The position numbers and the translations under genes were made by a program. DNA of 64,000 bases from Diphasiastrum complanatum (Eukaryota > Streptophyta > Lycopodiopsida > Lycopodiales > Lycopodiaceae). Location: assembly GCA_029204225.1 (NCBI GenBank), contig CM055107.1, positions 5,928,873 to 5,992,872 of the forward strand, written 5' to 3'. Position 1 is the stretch's first letter. Each line of letters opens with the position of its first letter. The notes under the pieces are model-generated. The model was not told the origin of the DNA. It saw only the letters and a program-made list of their open reading frames with translations, and did no database searches. This document shows, piece after piece, positions 1 through 11,345 of the stretch.

Positions 1-1
1 A

Positions 2-2644
2 CCGCTGGAACTCATTCACAGCGACCTGTGCGGCCCAATGAAGACCATGTCGTTGGGGAAAGCATATTATTTTATGACTTTCATAGATGATTACTCTAGG
101 AGGACATGGATTTATTTCTTGAAGAAGAAATCTGACACTTTTGCTCGCTTCAAGGAGTTCAAGACTTTGGTAGAGAATCAACTGGATGCACGCATCAAAG
201 TGCTAAGATCTGATAGAGGGGGCAAATACAAATCTGATGATTTTGAAGACTTTTGCAAAGAACACGGCATCAAAAGACAATTCACACAGTCACATACGTT
301 GCATAGTAATGGTGTAGCTGAAAGGAAAAACAGGACTACTATGGAGAGTGCATGCTCCATGATGAAGCAAATGGGCTTGACTGATTCACTTTGGTCGGAA
401 GCGTGCAGTGCGGCAACGTTCTTGCAAAATAGGAGCCCTACAGTTGCGGTTCCAAATGTGACTCCCGAAGAAGCATTTACTGGAATAAAGCCAAAAATTG
501 ACAAGTTTCGTGTCATTGGATGTAAGGCCTATATACATGTGCCAAAGGAGGAGCGAAAGAAACTTGATGCCAAAGCAATCAAGTGTATCTTCGTCGGTTA
601 TGATGAAAGGACGAAAGCTTACAGGTGTTTTGATCCTGTAATGAATAAGATTCACATTAGCAAAGATGTGATCTTTGATGAAACGCATAGGTATGAAGAT
701 GAAGACCATGCAAGTGGTGAAAGCATCAAAAGACTTCCCACAATTCTGGAGGAAGAAGATGCTCCACAAGATGATGCATGTGAAGACGAGAGTCGAGAGG
801 GCGAGTATGAAAGGACACCACCTATTCAAGAGCCTAGGGGGAGGTACTTGCCAATAGGAGCAATAAAGGAAAAATCGGTTGGAAGTAAGAGACATTACTT
901 AGACACTCCTTGGGATACATACTCTCCACGCAGTGTGTCACCTGAATCTAAAATACCAAAATGGTATTAAAAGATCATGAAGGACGCAAAGCTGAATCAA
1001 ATAGGATCTAGCACACAAGGTGAAGTGAGAAGATCAAAGCGGGAAAGGAAGTCTCCCGATCGTTATCATGTGAACTATGCCCTAATGACTGACATTTTGA
1101 AATGTCGAGAGCCATCAACCTTTGATGAGGCAAAAGATCACAAAGAGTGGCAAAGGGCAATGTAAGAAGAGATAGAATCCATCCACAGGCATGATACATG
1201 GGAGTTGGTTGATCTACCACTTGGAAAGAAACCCATTGACAACAAATGGGTGTTTAGAACAAAGTTTCATGCAGATGGCACAATAGCAAAGTATAAGGCA
1301 CGTCTAGTAGTGAAGGGTTATGAGCAAAGCAAAGGAATTGACTATAAAGAGACATTTGCTCCAGTGGCTAAGTGGACTACGCTATGCCTTATCATCATTG
1401 TCTTAGCATCTCATTTTGGGTGGAAGATCCATCAAATGGATGTGAAGTCTGCATTTTTGAATGGTGACTTAGAGGAAGAAGTTTACATGGTCCAACCGTA
1501 GGGCTTCATGGTAAAAGAGCAAGAACAGAAGGTATGTAAACTACACAAAGCACTTTATGGCCTTAAGCAAGCGCCACGCACATGGTATGGATGCATTGAC
1601 AGTTACTTTCTTTCTCATGGGTTTGTAAGAACAAATTCAGATCCAAACCTTTATGTTCTTATAAATGATGACAACATTGCCTTGATTGTACTTTACGTTG
1701 ATGATATCATTATCACGAGCAATGATGAGAACCTCACTCGTTCTATCAAAGCCAACTTATGCAAGCAGTTTGAGATGACAAATTTAGATCTTATGCACTA
1801 TTGCTTGGGTGTCGAAGTATGGCAAACTAGCAGTGATATCAGGTTATGTCAAAACAAGTATGTGGACGAGATATTGGAGAGATTTCACATGACAAAGTGC
1901 AAACCTTCCATCACCCCTTGCGAAGCTGGTAAGAAATTATCTCGTATTGATGATAGTGCACATGTTGATGCTACACTATTTCGTCAACTAGTTGGGAGTT
2001 TGATATATCTTACGACTACATGTCCTGATATCTGCTATGCTGTAAGTTTAATTAGCCAATTCATGTCATCACCCACTATGGACCATTGGAAAGCTGCAAA
2101 AAGGATTTTGAGGTATGTGAAAGGTACACCTAACCTTGGTCTAATCTACAAAAGACAAAGTGTTCTACCTAAGTTGCAAGGTTATGTTGACGCTGATTGG
2201 GCAGGAAGTATAGATGATAGAAAGTCAACAACAGGTTATGCCTTCAATTTTGGTAGCGGTTGTTTTTCATGGTCTAGCAAGAAGCAAGATACTATTTCTC
2301 TTTCTTCCACGGAAGCTGAATATAAAGTGTTGAGTTCTGTTACCCAGGAAGCTGTTTGGCTACGTAAGTTGTTATGTGAGATTGGCATGAAGCAGGTAAA
2401 TCCCACTGTTATTTTCTGTGACAGTCAAAGTGGAATACAATTGGCTAGAAATCCTATCTTTCACACAAGGACAAAACATATTGAAGTAAAATATCACTTT
2501 GTGCATGAAAAGTTACAATCTGAAGATATAAGTATTGTACATTGTTCTACGTTATTACAAGTTGCTGATATATTTACGAAAGCTTTAAGTAAAGAAAAGT
2601 TTGAGACTTTTAGAGCCAAACTTGGCTTAGATCTGGTTATGTAA
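2..2644 (+). pseudogene. Ty1/copia pol remnant (integrase, reverse transcriptase, RNase H)
   Basis: One reading frame runs from base 2 to the TAA at 2642-2644, broken only by in-frame stops at 968-970 (TAA), 1163-1165 (TAA) and 1499-1501 (TAG). In order it shows the integrase core (HSDLCGP, FIDDYSRRTW, LRSDRGGKY, NGVAERKNRT), the integrase C-terminal region (IFVGYDERTKAYRCFDP), the copia reverse transcriptase (QMDVKSAFLNGDLEEEVYM, LYGLKQAPRTWY, catalytic YVDDIIIT) and RNase H (DADWAGS, SLSSTEAEYK, FCDSQSG, ADIFTKALS). Gag, protease and the 5' LTR lie outside the window. There is no frameshift over 2.6 kb, so the copy is fairly young but cannot give a full polyprotein unless the stops are read through. 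The domain order is that of copia, not gypsy. Confidence 0.95.
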
Positions 2645-3047
2645 AAATCCTTTACTTGTAATACTATCATGGAGGTATGTTCCATGAATAGAGTAAACTC
2701 TAAAATAAAAAGAGACATTGATCATTGAGGGAGAGAGTTAAAATAGCAATGATCGACTTATACAGTGCTTTCTTATTTCGACGGCACCACGTGTGCTTAG
2801 TTCTAGAGTTATCGGGCCATCTTTCTTTTACGAGCCCTTTGAGTGCTTTTAAGCAACTTATCTTTGTACTTACTTATTAGTTGAATATACAGTTTGAGGA
2901 GAGCAATTATGTGGTCTTGTTGCACTTGATGTTGTGTTGTGGTGATTGATCCGGTCGAGTGTTTAAACTGTGTTTTCTTAACACTTTAGCCAGCAATATC
3001 TTGGTTGTGTGGAACGAGCGTGGTAAGGAGCGTAGCAGGTAACTGAG
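2645..3047 (+). repeat. polypurine tract and probable 3' LTR remnant of the first copia element
   Basis: The purine run GAGGGAGAGAG at 2727-2737, 83 bp after the pol stop, is where a copia polypurine tract is expected. The AT-rich non-coding sequence after it is probably the start of the 3' LTR. I cannot fix either LTR end because no second copy of this family is in the window. Confidence 0.5.
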
Positions 3048-3366
3048 CTACTTTTCTTGTGAGATTGCGTGTTCTGCTCTGGCGTTGTGTAGCGATAGGA
3101 ACAGGTTTTTCATCTTCCTGATGAAGCTTGTGAGATCTTTGCCATCCCATCTTAGATAGGTAAGTTGATCTTCTAGATGCATTATCTGATTTTGCAACTT
3201 AGTCTGAAATCTGTTGATGAGTGTATCCCACATCTCTCTAGCATTAGAGATTGATGTGAAGTCAAGGGTTATGATGTCTTTGATGGAAGAGGATATGACA
3301 ACTACTGCTTTGTTGTTCTTCTCTTTCCACTCCCGAAGATCTTTGCCTGTGATGGCTGCATCTTTT
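3048..3366 (-). pseudogene. copia gag fragment, reversed
   Basis: The minus strand encodes part of a copia capsid protein of the UBN2/DUF4219 type: AAITGKDLREWKEKN, then a conserved MWDTL segment and FIRKMKNLFLSL. It runs opposite to the copia pol remnant on its left, so it belongs to another insertion. Its N-terminal side is cut exactly where an H-type LTR begins (3367). No zinc knuckle is present. Confidence 0.75.
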
Positions 3367-3480
3367 TGTTAGCCGATATTTTCCCATAAAAAATTGGGCT
3401 AATATTGAAGTTTAAGCTCGCAATAACTGAAAAACTGACGTGTAAAATCCGAATGCAATCGGACAAACTTAGATACAACC
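3367..3480 (+). repeat. 5' fragment of an H-family LTR
   Basis: The sequence begins TGTTAGCCGATATT and matches the start of the LTR at 39034 for about 100 bp with scattered differences, then diverges. It directly abuts a reversed copia gag, as the other copy also does. Confidence 0.65.
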
Positions 3481-3586
3481 GAAGCCTAAAGAAGCGGACA
3501 TATATATACACACACACATATACATACATAGTAAGATGCATAGACAAGCATCAATCACATTAGATGATTCACATCAGTAATGTATT

Positions 3587-4029
3587 TGTTGAAATGCCTA
3601 GCACTATCATCTAGTTCTAAACAATTCGTCTATGCTTGTATACTGACGAGTAGATTTCATCATAACAATCTTATGTACATTCACACAATTATAATATATT
3701 ATGCATTCTTCAATGATTGTATAATGTGTGAATGATTATTGCTATTTCTACTTTTTGAGAGTGAATCCTATACTCGTTCTTCTTCTTGTGTCTTATCGAT
3801 GAGTCGAAGTGCAGAATCATGACTGTCCTTGATGCCTTCGTAATTCTATAACTATGGTTGTCTAAGACATCTATTGACTCATCGAATAATCGATTCATTC
3901 TGTTGTGACCGATGATTTTAAACACGGTGCTCTATTACTAGTCTTCTGTAGCGCTAATTAATACGATAGTCTGAGAGTGTCATCCAACACCTCGAACTAT
4001 TGCCCACCACTAACTATCACACCCCAACA
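3587..4029 (+). repeat. copia 5' LTR (family J)
   Basis: The right end is firm: it closes with CCCCAACA one base before a tRNA-iMet primer site. The left end, TGTTGAAATG, is chosen because it gives a matching TGTTG/CAACA inverted terminus. Length about 443 bp. No second copy is present to confirm the left end. Confidence 0.6.
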
Positions 4030-4030
4030 A

Positions 4031-4042
4031 TGGTATCAAAGC
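4031..4042 (+). other. primer-binding site, tRNA-iMet type
   Basis: TGGTATCAAAGC lies one base after the LTR end and differs by one base from the canonical plant copia site TGGTATCAGAGC. It marks the start of minus-strand DNA synthesis. Confidence 0.8.
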
Positions 4043-4073
4043 TTGTGTTTATTGTGTCTTATTCTTGACACAT

Positions 4074-4640
4074 GGAGCAATTATCTTATGGAATTTGACT
4101 CACTAAGCAATTATCTTATGGAATTTGACTCACTGAGCAATTCGATGGCGACGACTTTCACATGTGAAAGTATCGCATGAAGATGATATTATCAGAGAAA
4201 CATTTATGGGACGTGGTCGATGAATCTTCAATCCTACCGCAAGAAGACGTTGATCTTATAGCCAAATGGAAATCCAAAGATGGCAAAGCTCTCACATTAA
4301 TATCCATTAATCTCAAGGATTCACAAATATATCTTTTCAGTAATAGCGAAACATCTAAGCAAGCTTGGGAATCGCAGATTGTATGAGACCCAAGATGTTA
4401 TCGCTCATCTATTCTTGCAAAAGAAATTCTTTCTTGCAAGATGTTAGAATTGACTTCTATAAGTGACCATGTTAATCATGTTAGATCATTGATCGATCAA
4501 CTTGATGTAGTAGGATCACCCATTGCCGACAATGATGTCATCATGACTCTCTTAGGAAGTCTTCCTAACTCCTATGATCATCTAGTCATGTTGATCTCTA
4601 CACAACCCGATTTACCTGTGCTAAAGGTCACTAATTCTTC
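4074..4640 (+). pseudogene. copia gag, truncated and broken
   Basis: The reading starts just after the primer site. It contains EQFDGDDFHM, a stop (TGA 4165-4167) at the usual tryptophan, KYRMKMILSEKHLWDVVDE, and further on ISDHVNHVRSLIDQL and DNDVIMTLLGSLPNSYDHLV, which are conserved copia capsid motifs. A frame change lies near 4385. Homology ends near 4640 without zinc knuckle, protease or pol, so the element is 3'-truncated here. Confidence 0.85.
4077..4136 (+). repeat. 30-bp tandem duplication in the gag leader
   Basis: Two adjacent 30-bp copies starting GCAATTATCTTATGG (4077 and 4107) are nearly identical. The period is a multiple of three. Confidence 0.9.
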
Positions 4641-6113
4641 TCCAAGCTGACATTTTTCTTTTTCTTTCTTCTCACATTCCATTTTGAAAGAAGTATTGTG
4701 GTCTTTACTTGACAATATCTTCCTCTCAAAAAATTCTTGCAATTGAGGTTATTTGACATAAAAAAGCAAGTCCTCAGTGGTGAGATGGTCATGACTTCTC
4801 TTCTCTCTTTGAGGTCACGAGCTCCACTCAGATCAACCATATATACGTAGATAGAACATATGTGATACATTTCAGATAGCCAAGTTATATAGATCCCACT
4901 CTTGAACAGAACATGCATATTTGAAAGAGGCTTTAAATTACACCCAAGACTGTCTTCGAGGACCACTACACTAGTCAAAGTGCAACCATGGACCTTGTTG
5001 AATTGAATGATTGGTATGATTGCTTTGAATGGGGTATGGTAAAAATTAGATGAATGATATGATTACCCAAATGCAAGCAACAAACTAAGAGGCAATTTCA
5101 AAACTTTTAGTGACATTTTTCATCTCACATTCCATTTTGATCGAGGTGTTATGGTCTTTTCTTAACATTCTCTTCCTCTACTCTTCTCTCCTTGAGGTTA
5201 GGAGCTGCAAAAAACAATCTACCACATATACATACAGGTCTAGTAAAACAAAACATATAAATGCACTCTACATGTAATGTCTTATAATCGATAGAAAGGT
5301 TATGAGGCCGATGGCTAGAACGCGATTGATATATCAGGAGAAGGTTTGGCTTACAAAGTTCAATTAGAAAGGGAAAAAAACCAATTTTGATGCTCAAAAG
5401 TCACCTAAGAATGACATCTTAGCTTTTTAGCAAATCATCAGCATAGCTTGTTGCAAAACTAAAAAACACACTACTATGGGGACTACAATTTTTATCAGGT
5501 GAATGATGCAAAATATGTTACCACATGTGCATGCGGTGCTCTTTCTAAAAAAACTCTGTATATATGATTTGAAACGCAGATATAGCACTTTCTAAAATTT
5601 CACATTAAATCTATTTTCTGATCAAGGTAATAGTAATGACACATCTTCCAGTTCTCAATACTTATTAGTCCAAAAATGGAGCTGTAATCATTTTCCTCAA
5701 CAAATCTCATGATTCTGATATTAAAGCTCAAGTATTCTACAGATTGGAAAAAACTTTGTTCACAAATCATCAAATGACTGGCTTGCTCACTTCTGAAACG
5801 TACAAGCTATCCCTTCATTAGCAGTATGGCTAACCATCGGAGTCTGAACTCTAGAATGCTAGAATATCTGATATCACAAAGTATCAAAATCTACTACTGT
5901 ATGTGTGTACTGATTCCAGACATACAGAATTGATTCCTAAAGAAGGGTTCCTTACCACTAAAGCAGCTTTCTGCTGAAAAGAATTTGGTTAGATTTTCAG
6001 TATATAGTATACAATATCTACCAGCACCAATCAGCAAAAGGCAAAATGATGCAAGGCTACTGTGCAAGCCTTCCGATTTCATGCATAGTAGGATGGAAAA
6101 GGAGAAGTTTTCC
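4641..6113. other. intergenic, with a diverged direct repeat
   Basis: I see no gene. Stretches at 4660-4870 and 5115-5250 share the order CTCACATTCCATTTTGA, TGTGGTCTTT-like, CTTCTCTC and TTGAGGT, so they are old direct repeats of about 130-200 bp. The right-hand part must include the 3' untranslated region of the EXORDIUM-like gene. Confidence 0.5.
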
Positions 6114-7142
6114 TTATGGTTGCCCAGCGCATGCAAGAGTTTTAGGATTCCAAATCCATGGCACTAAGAACTTGCGTTGCATAACTCCTTCCACGTTGTA
6201 GCTAGCGCCAGTCTTATTGTCTTTCAGAAGATCCCCGGGGTAACCTGGATATGCCCCAGGGCCGTAGCTGCTGGAGCAAGCGCCTGCTGCCTCCAGTGCA
6301 GCAGAAGCATCCCCCTGATAGTACGCATTCCCGTACGGATTTGTAGCTCCCCCTGCCAAAACCTTGGCAATGGTGATGATCATTCCATCTACGCCAACTC
6401 CATTGGGCGCCAGCAGTGGCTCTGTGTTGGGACCAAATTCAGTCTTTGCATAAGGCCACGCGCAGAATCCAGGGCACTGAGTCTCGGAATTGCCAACCCA
6501 CGCGTAGGGGAGCATTTGCCAAGCTGAGTGGGAGCTTGGATAAGTATAGAAATGTTCTCCGCAGGTATTTTGACAGAAACCTTCGACGGATACATCAGCT
6601 GCAGTCAGGATGAGATAAATTGCTTTGGAATCTTTTGGAAAGATTTTGAGAGAGCTAATCACCAACGAGCTGATGTCGTCCTCCTTTAGAATCTTTCCTC
6701 GAGTGTAGTGGGCGTCTGTGGTCACTCCGCTGAGCTCTATCCTCTGCGATACTGAAGCTCCGTAAAGATCAACGTAGCCTTTGGTGAGCGACCACCATTT
6801 GGCGACCGTGGGCGGGCCTTTGGAATTGGAGGAGGCGATGAAGGATGCGAGAAACTCCCTGATGGTAGACTTGTAGGAGCTGGAGAAGGAACCGTAGAAC
6901 AGAAGGTAGAGCTTGATAGGTGTAGCGCTGGAAAGTACGGGGCCATTGTGGTAGGTGAGGATGAGCGGTGGCACAGGAACGAGCTCTGCTCTGCTGAACT
7001 CCACCGCAAACAAGCACAAACACAATGCCATTGCAATGCCTATCACATTCAGTCCATACACTCCAGAAAACAATGCCTTCCCCATGCCCATTTTCCGCAC
7101 AAGCATTCGATCCAAAATGACAGAATTTGCTTCGAATTTCAA
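6114..7142 (-). CDS. EXORDIUM-like (PHI-1 family) secreted protein
   Basis: An intact single-exon frame of 342 residues. A hydrophobic stretch (about residues 30-50, GIAMALCLCLFAVEF followed by SRAEL) is a signal peptide, so the product should enter the secretory route and act in the cell wall or apoplast. The rest is the PHI-1/EXO domain: LTYHNGPVL near residue 62, KLYLLFYGSF, WWSLTKGY, C-rich GFCQNTCGEHFYTYP, then GGATNPYGNAYYQGD and the C-terminal TGASYN...RKFLVPWIWNP. EXO proteins are linked to brassinosteroid-promoted and carbon-dependent growth, but the biochemical activity is not settled. The first ATG is at 7142; methionines 18 and 20 (about 7091 and 7085) sit closer to the signal peptide and are equally plausible starts. 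Length and lack of introns fit the family. Confidence 0.95.
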   Translation of the reverse strand: MKFEANSVILDRMLVRKMGMGKALFSGVYGLNVIGIAMALCLCLFAVEFSRAELVPVPPLILTYHNGPVLSSATPIKLYLLFYGSFSSSYKSTIREFLASFIASSNSKGPPTVAKWWSLTKGYVDLYGASVSQRIELSGVTTDAHYTRGKILKEDDISSLVISSLKIFPKDSKAIYLILTAADVSVEGFCQNTCGEHFYTYPSSHSAWQMLPYAWVGNSETQCPGFCAWPYAKTEFGPNTEPLLAPNGVGVDGMIITIAKVLAGGATNPYGNAYYQGDASAALEAAGACSSSYGPGAYPGYPGDLLKDNKTGASYNVEGVMQRKFLVPWIWNPKTLACAGQP

Positions 7143-7520
7143 GATCCTCTTTCTGAAAACAAAATCCTATATCGAGGCTAAAGTGATGGGTAAGAGAAGC
7201 AGACTGAGCTCAAAATCAAAGAAATCTGAAGCTAAAACCAGGCTCCAAGAAGTGGAAATTGAGCAAGCATTAGTGAGAAGGAGAGAGTCGAGCAGAGCAT
7301 CACAATTTCTTCCAGAAAATACCAAAGCTCAGAGCAGTGCAGAGCCACGCACCACAACTTCTTCCAGAAAATACCAGAGCTCGCAAGAGAGGAAGGTTGT
7401 ACTGTACAATTAGCAAAAAATATGAATAGATAGAAGAGAGTTGAGTTGAGAAACAGAAAGCAAGGAATGCTGGAACAGTGAAAGACAGTGCAAAACTGGA
7501 GACTGAAGAGGCTATAGGCT

Positions 7521-7530
7521 TATTTTATAG
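7521..7530 (-). promoter_or_regulatory. TATA box of the EXORDIUM-like gene
   Basis: The minus strand reads CTATAAAATA about 380 bp upstream of the first ATG. Transcription would start near 7490, giving a leader of about 350 nt. An ACGT-core motif (TACGTGG) lies farther upstream near 7590. Assigned by position and match only. Confidence 0.55.
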
Positions 7531-7539
7531 AAACTGGGA

Positions 7540-9559
7540 ATTGGGATATTTTTGGAAGAGGATATGGTGGGCACGAGGATTTAGAAGGTACGTGGAGGCC
7601 CGAGGGAGCCTGGTTGGCCTCAGGCCAGCCAGCACTTGCCACCATAGCTCCGGAGTCTGTGATAACAGCTACAGGGCAAATCCCAATCATCATAGCTCTG
7701 GAGTCTTATTCCTGGGGATCAGGCCTAGTACTGCCAACTGATCACATGTTTTAAGGTGTTTTCACACTCTAATGGGCAGCTGCCAGCTGCTAATGGGCAG
7801 TGTTCTGGAAATCTTTTCTGGGTTATCCTCCAAATTTCAAAAGATCTGCATTCTTTGAAGTTTCCAGATTCTTTAAGGATTGGTACTCATAACAAGCTTT
7901 ATATGCTTATATAAAAAATTAATGAAATTTTGATGAAGCCAATTTTTGAGAAAAGTTGCCAATTTTATTCTTACACAAAGTCGGATTTCTCGAACAATGC
8001 CAACTAAGGACAGCCAATGGTGATGATGAGTCACGCTTACCCCTTCTATCATCCCCCTAGGGGTGGGTGCCCTCATTTCACGCACTTTGTTTGGGAGACC
8101 TTTGTTTTATTTCCTCTATCCTATGAACCACATGGATGTCTTGTTGCCTAAAAATTCTAAATCTAAACGACCCTTAAAAATAAGGGGCCCTCAAGAGATG
8201 TCTTGGGAAATTCCCTAGCATTTTCAATGACTTGTCATCATTTTTTAACCTTAGTTATCTACCGCATAAGAGAGCTCAATTTTCTATGTGAAATGGGGTA
8301 ATGGCCTTTCTATTTTTCTCTTCCTTGAACGTTGAGTTTCTTGACCCAGCTACAATTTACTAGTATTAGGATTATTCCACCCAACATGAGACGCAATCTA
8401 TGAATGCCTAAATGACACATCATTTATTTTGAAAATACAATGTAACACAACACATTTGTGCTGAATAAATGAAATTATGTCATATTAGCACTAATTATGC
8501 CAATGCCAGTTACAAGTTTACAACAAAGAAAAGAAAGAATAAAAAAAATTAAACGAGATTTGAAGCTTACAAATGATGCACATAAAGATTAGGGCTTTTC
8601 ATTGTACCGTAGTTGAGCTGATTAAAATTGTAAAGAGTTTACTTGTCTAAAATGTGAAGGAGGCTGTCCAATAAATCCCATAAGCCAATGTGAAAAGGAA
8701 GTAATTCAATTTATATAAGTGGGACACAACATTATTCATATGTCACGATAAGCTTTGCTAATTTTGGATTATGCATGAAAAAATGGTTAAATTTTTTAAA
8801 AGAAAAGATTGCATCTTAAAGTAACTAATAAAAAAAAAAAACAACTCCCAGTGACATCTCAGTTCCTAACAAATCATCACAAGAACTTACCACTATCGAG
8901 GGGAAGCTTAGAAAGTTATTGGGAGGGGGGACTACCATTGGGGGATTCAAATGAGCATAAATGAATTACCCTAGACTAGTTGAAAGAATAATAAATGGGA
9001 GTGACATAATGTGTATGGGAGGTTGGAGCCATGGAAAACATGCATTTGGTTTGTTTTGATTAGTCCTATGAATTAAGACTGTCTATAAGTCAACAACTTA
9101 AGTGTGCTTAAAAAGGCCACCTAATTAAGATATCTTTTGTCCCATAAAAATGAAACACAACCAAAACTGTTAACTAAACATAGATTTAAACACTTAATTT
9201 GTTGGTGATAACAAGTTGGAATCATGGTTAAGCTTTGTATTAATTAGGGTTTTAGATAACATGAGTAAGTCGCCACTTTCAAGTTAGTACAATTCTCCAC
9301 ACTCAACATATATTGTCGGGTCAGTTGTGGATGTTAGCCACAACTCTAAACCAATGCCCAAGAAAATAGGCAAAGTATAGGAATGGAATGTACATAATTT
9401 CTAAAAAATAGTATCATAAAATATAAAATTTTGGAGGATTATTATATATAGGTTTTCCAAGCAATGCTCTAAAATATCACTCTAAACAAATCTAATGGTT
9501 GATTGATTATATACACGTGGCAATATTCGACTATTTACGATATCATCCAACGGTGCAGC
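7540..9559. other. gene-poor upstream region
   Basis: No coding region is supported. A small inverted motif (GCAGCTGCCAGCTGC) lies near 7780. Bases 7930-8000 resemble 29147-29215 (GCCAATTTTTG, then CGAACAATGCCA or TGAACAATG), a dispersed repeat. The rest is AT-rich. Confidence 0.45.
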
Positions 9560-10206
9560 AGCAATGAGACCAAGTCCGACCTGGCGGGAGTGTTATAATA
9601 TTCTGTTACCGCCTGCCTGGCTGGCTGCGCAGAATGTCCCCCCCTCACAACTGCTGACGCAAGCGTGAAAATCAAGTCAATTTCGGGTCGTCATGCCAGC
9701 CGCCAGTGTCAGCTTGCTGACGCGGAACCTTATCTGCTGAGTCAAACTGAAACCTTAGGCTACTACTCGGGCGTCACATAAACTGCATCTTCTTCCTTTG
9801 AATTTAATTATGCCTTCGTGTCCAGACGTGGAAATGCCATTTCACAGTCGATCCTTTTTGTCCTTCAGACTTCAAACCTGGCACGAGTTGGCAATGGGCA
9901 TACGTTGCTGGGTGGCGGTCAACATAATTTCTATATCGTATTATGCTGATTTGCAAAATAGAATTTCAAGAACTAGTTATGTGGCTGGCATATTGGGAGG
10001 TGGAAGGCCCCATGCGAGGGAGGGCCCTGGCCGGGAACCCGCCCTACACGGAGCCCCAAGGCTTTTTGGCCTTTGTGAGGTGGAGAGAGAATGTGCATTA
10101 TGGAAAGAGAAGGTTAGATTTAGGAGGAGATAGAAAGGTGGATGCATATTATGCTCCTAGAGTCGCCACAAGAATACAAGCAAAACCTGAGCACCTAGCA
10201 TTACGT
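9560..10206. other. GC-rich island, promoter-like
   Basis: GC content rises clearly against both flanks. Two TGACG motifs (9655-9659, 9718-9722) and a GAGTCAAAC W-box-like motif lie within 100 bp. Two overlapping open frames (9798-10133 and 9943-10212) have no recognisable product. It could be the promoter or first exon of a lost gene, or part of a mobile element. Confidence 0.3.
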
Positions 10207-10222
10207 CATTGATATCACTCCA

Positions 10223-10307
10223 CCCAACGGGGTTGGCTCAGTTGGTTGGCTTGGCATCCAAAGTTTCTTTGGTCCCAGGTTCGAGCCTCCCCTTGGAAAC
10301 CAAGAAG
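10223..10307 (+). mobile_element. short tRNA-derived SINE
   Basis: The 85-bp insert holds an RNA polymerase III box A (TGGCTCAGTTGG, 10234-10245) and box B (GGTTCGAGCC, 10278-10287). It is flanked by a perfect 16-bp direct repeat, CATTGATATCACTCCA, at 10207-10222 and 10308-10323, followed by an A run. The internal promoter plus long target duplication identify a SINE. There is no room for a long tRNA-unrelated body, so it is a very short or truncated member. Confidence 0.85.
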
Positions 10308-10323
10308 CATTGATATCACTCCA

Positions 10324-11345
10324 AAAAATCGCCAAAGTATAATAAGAATGGAATCAGCATAATTTTTTAAAATTTGACACTATAATATTTCTCATATAAT
10401 ATTTGACATTATAATGATTTTTCATATAAGTATATCAAAGCTTTTATGATTAATTGTCATAAGAAATCTAAAAACTTAAAATGATGCAAGTTTCAATCAT
10501 CCTTAAGCAAATTATCACATCAGGTTAGTTGACATGTGTGAAACATACGTCTTATGTTTATATGGCATACTCCCAACTTCAAGGCCCAAATTCAAGGAGA
10601 TCCCCAATGCCCGTAGCCAAGCTTGGATTGCAAACTATTTTAGTTATCTAGCATTGATTAGGAAGGGCATTTTCCCACTAAAGCAAGATGACGTATCTAA
10701 ATGCTAGAAATGAAGATTCCACAAAGCATGAAAGATCCTATGCCCCACCTTCTAGACACTTGCAATGTCCCAAGGATTGACATGGACAATCAAGTCCAAA
10801 TACAAGAATTGACCCAGTCTTAGGCCTCAACTTGTTGGTCAAGCAACCCATGTCTCGTGACTTGTGAGTCTACGTCCTGGCAATCGTGTGCCACATTGAG
10901 AGTTTTACTTCGGCTCTAAATTGTATGTCTAAACAAATTATTATTTTCTTGAATTTTAAAAATTCATGAGCATGACTTGTATATTAAGGTTAAGCTTGCT
11001 ATTTTTAGTAGCACTAAGCTATTGTGAGGGTTTATTAAAAACTGAGTTGTCGCTCTTCGGTGAGTGGTTTTAGGCTATCGATAAGTCCTTTTGTCTAGCC
11101 CTTTCACTTGCCACCCATTTTTTGAACCTTGGCAATTGAGTTGATGGGCAATTGACCACCAAGTGTTAAATGAAGGGCTAGAATATGATTGGCCCATTTG
11201 AATCTTGACATACGATTGGTCCATTTTATTTGTCTGCATGCTCTATGATTGATTACGAATGGCAACGACGAGAACATGAAAGAGACGAATACGGTTACAA
11301 TGTAAACAATGTCTCTACCAACAGTAAGAAAAACTTTATGAACAC
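10324..11345. other. no gene seen
   Basis: AT-rich sequence without a long open frame, known repeat or RNA gene that I can support. Confidence 0.5.

Noticed and set aside
6177-6527. Open frames on the plus strand opposite the EXORDIUM-like gene, also 6416-6613 and 6948-7413
   Set aside because: Shadow frames caused by codon bias of the minus-strand gene and its leader; no family features.
10223-10307. Functional tRNA gene
   Set aside because: Only box A and box B are present; no cloverleaf with acceptor stem can be drawn, and the 16-bp flanking duplication indicates a retroposon.
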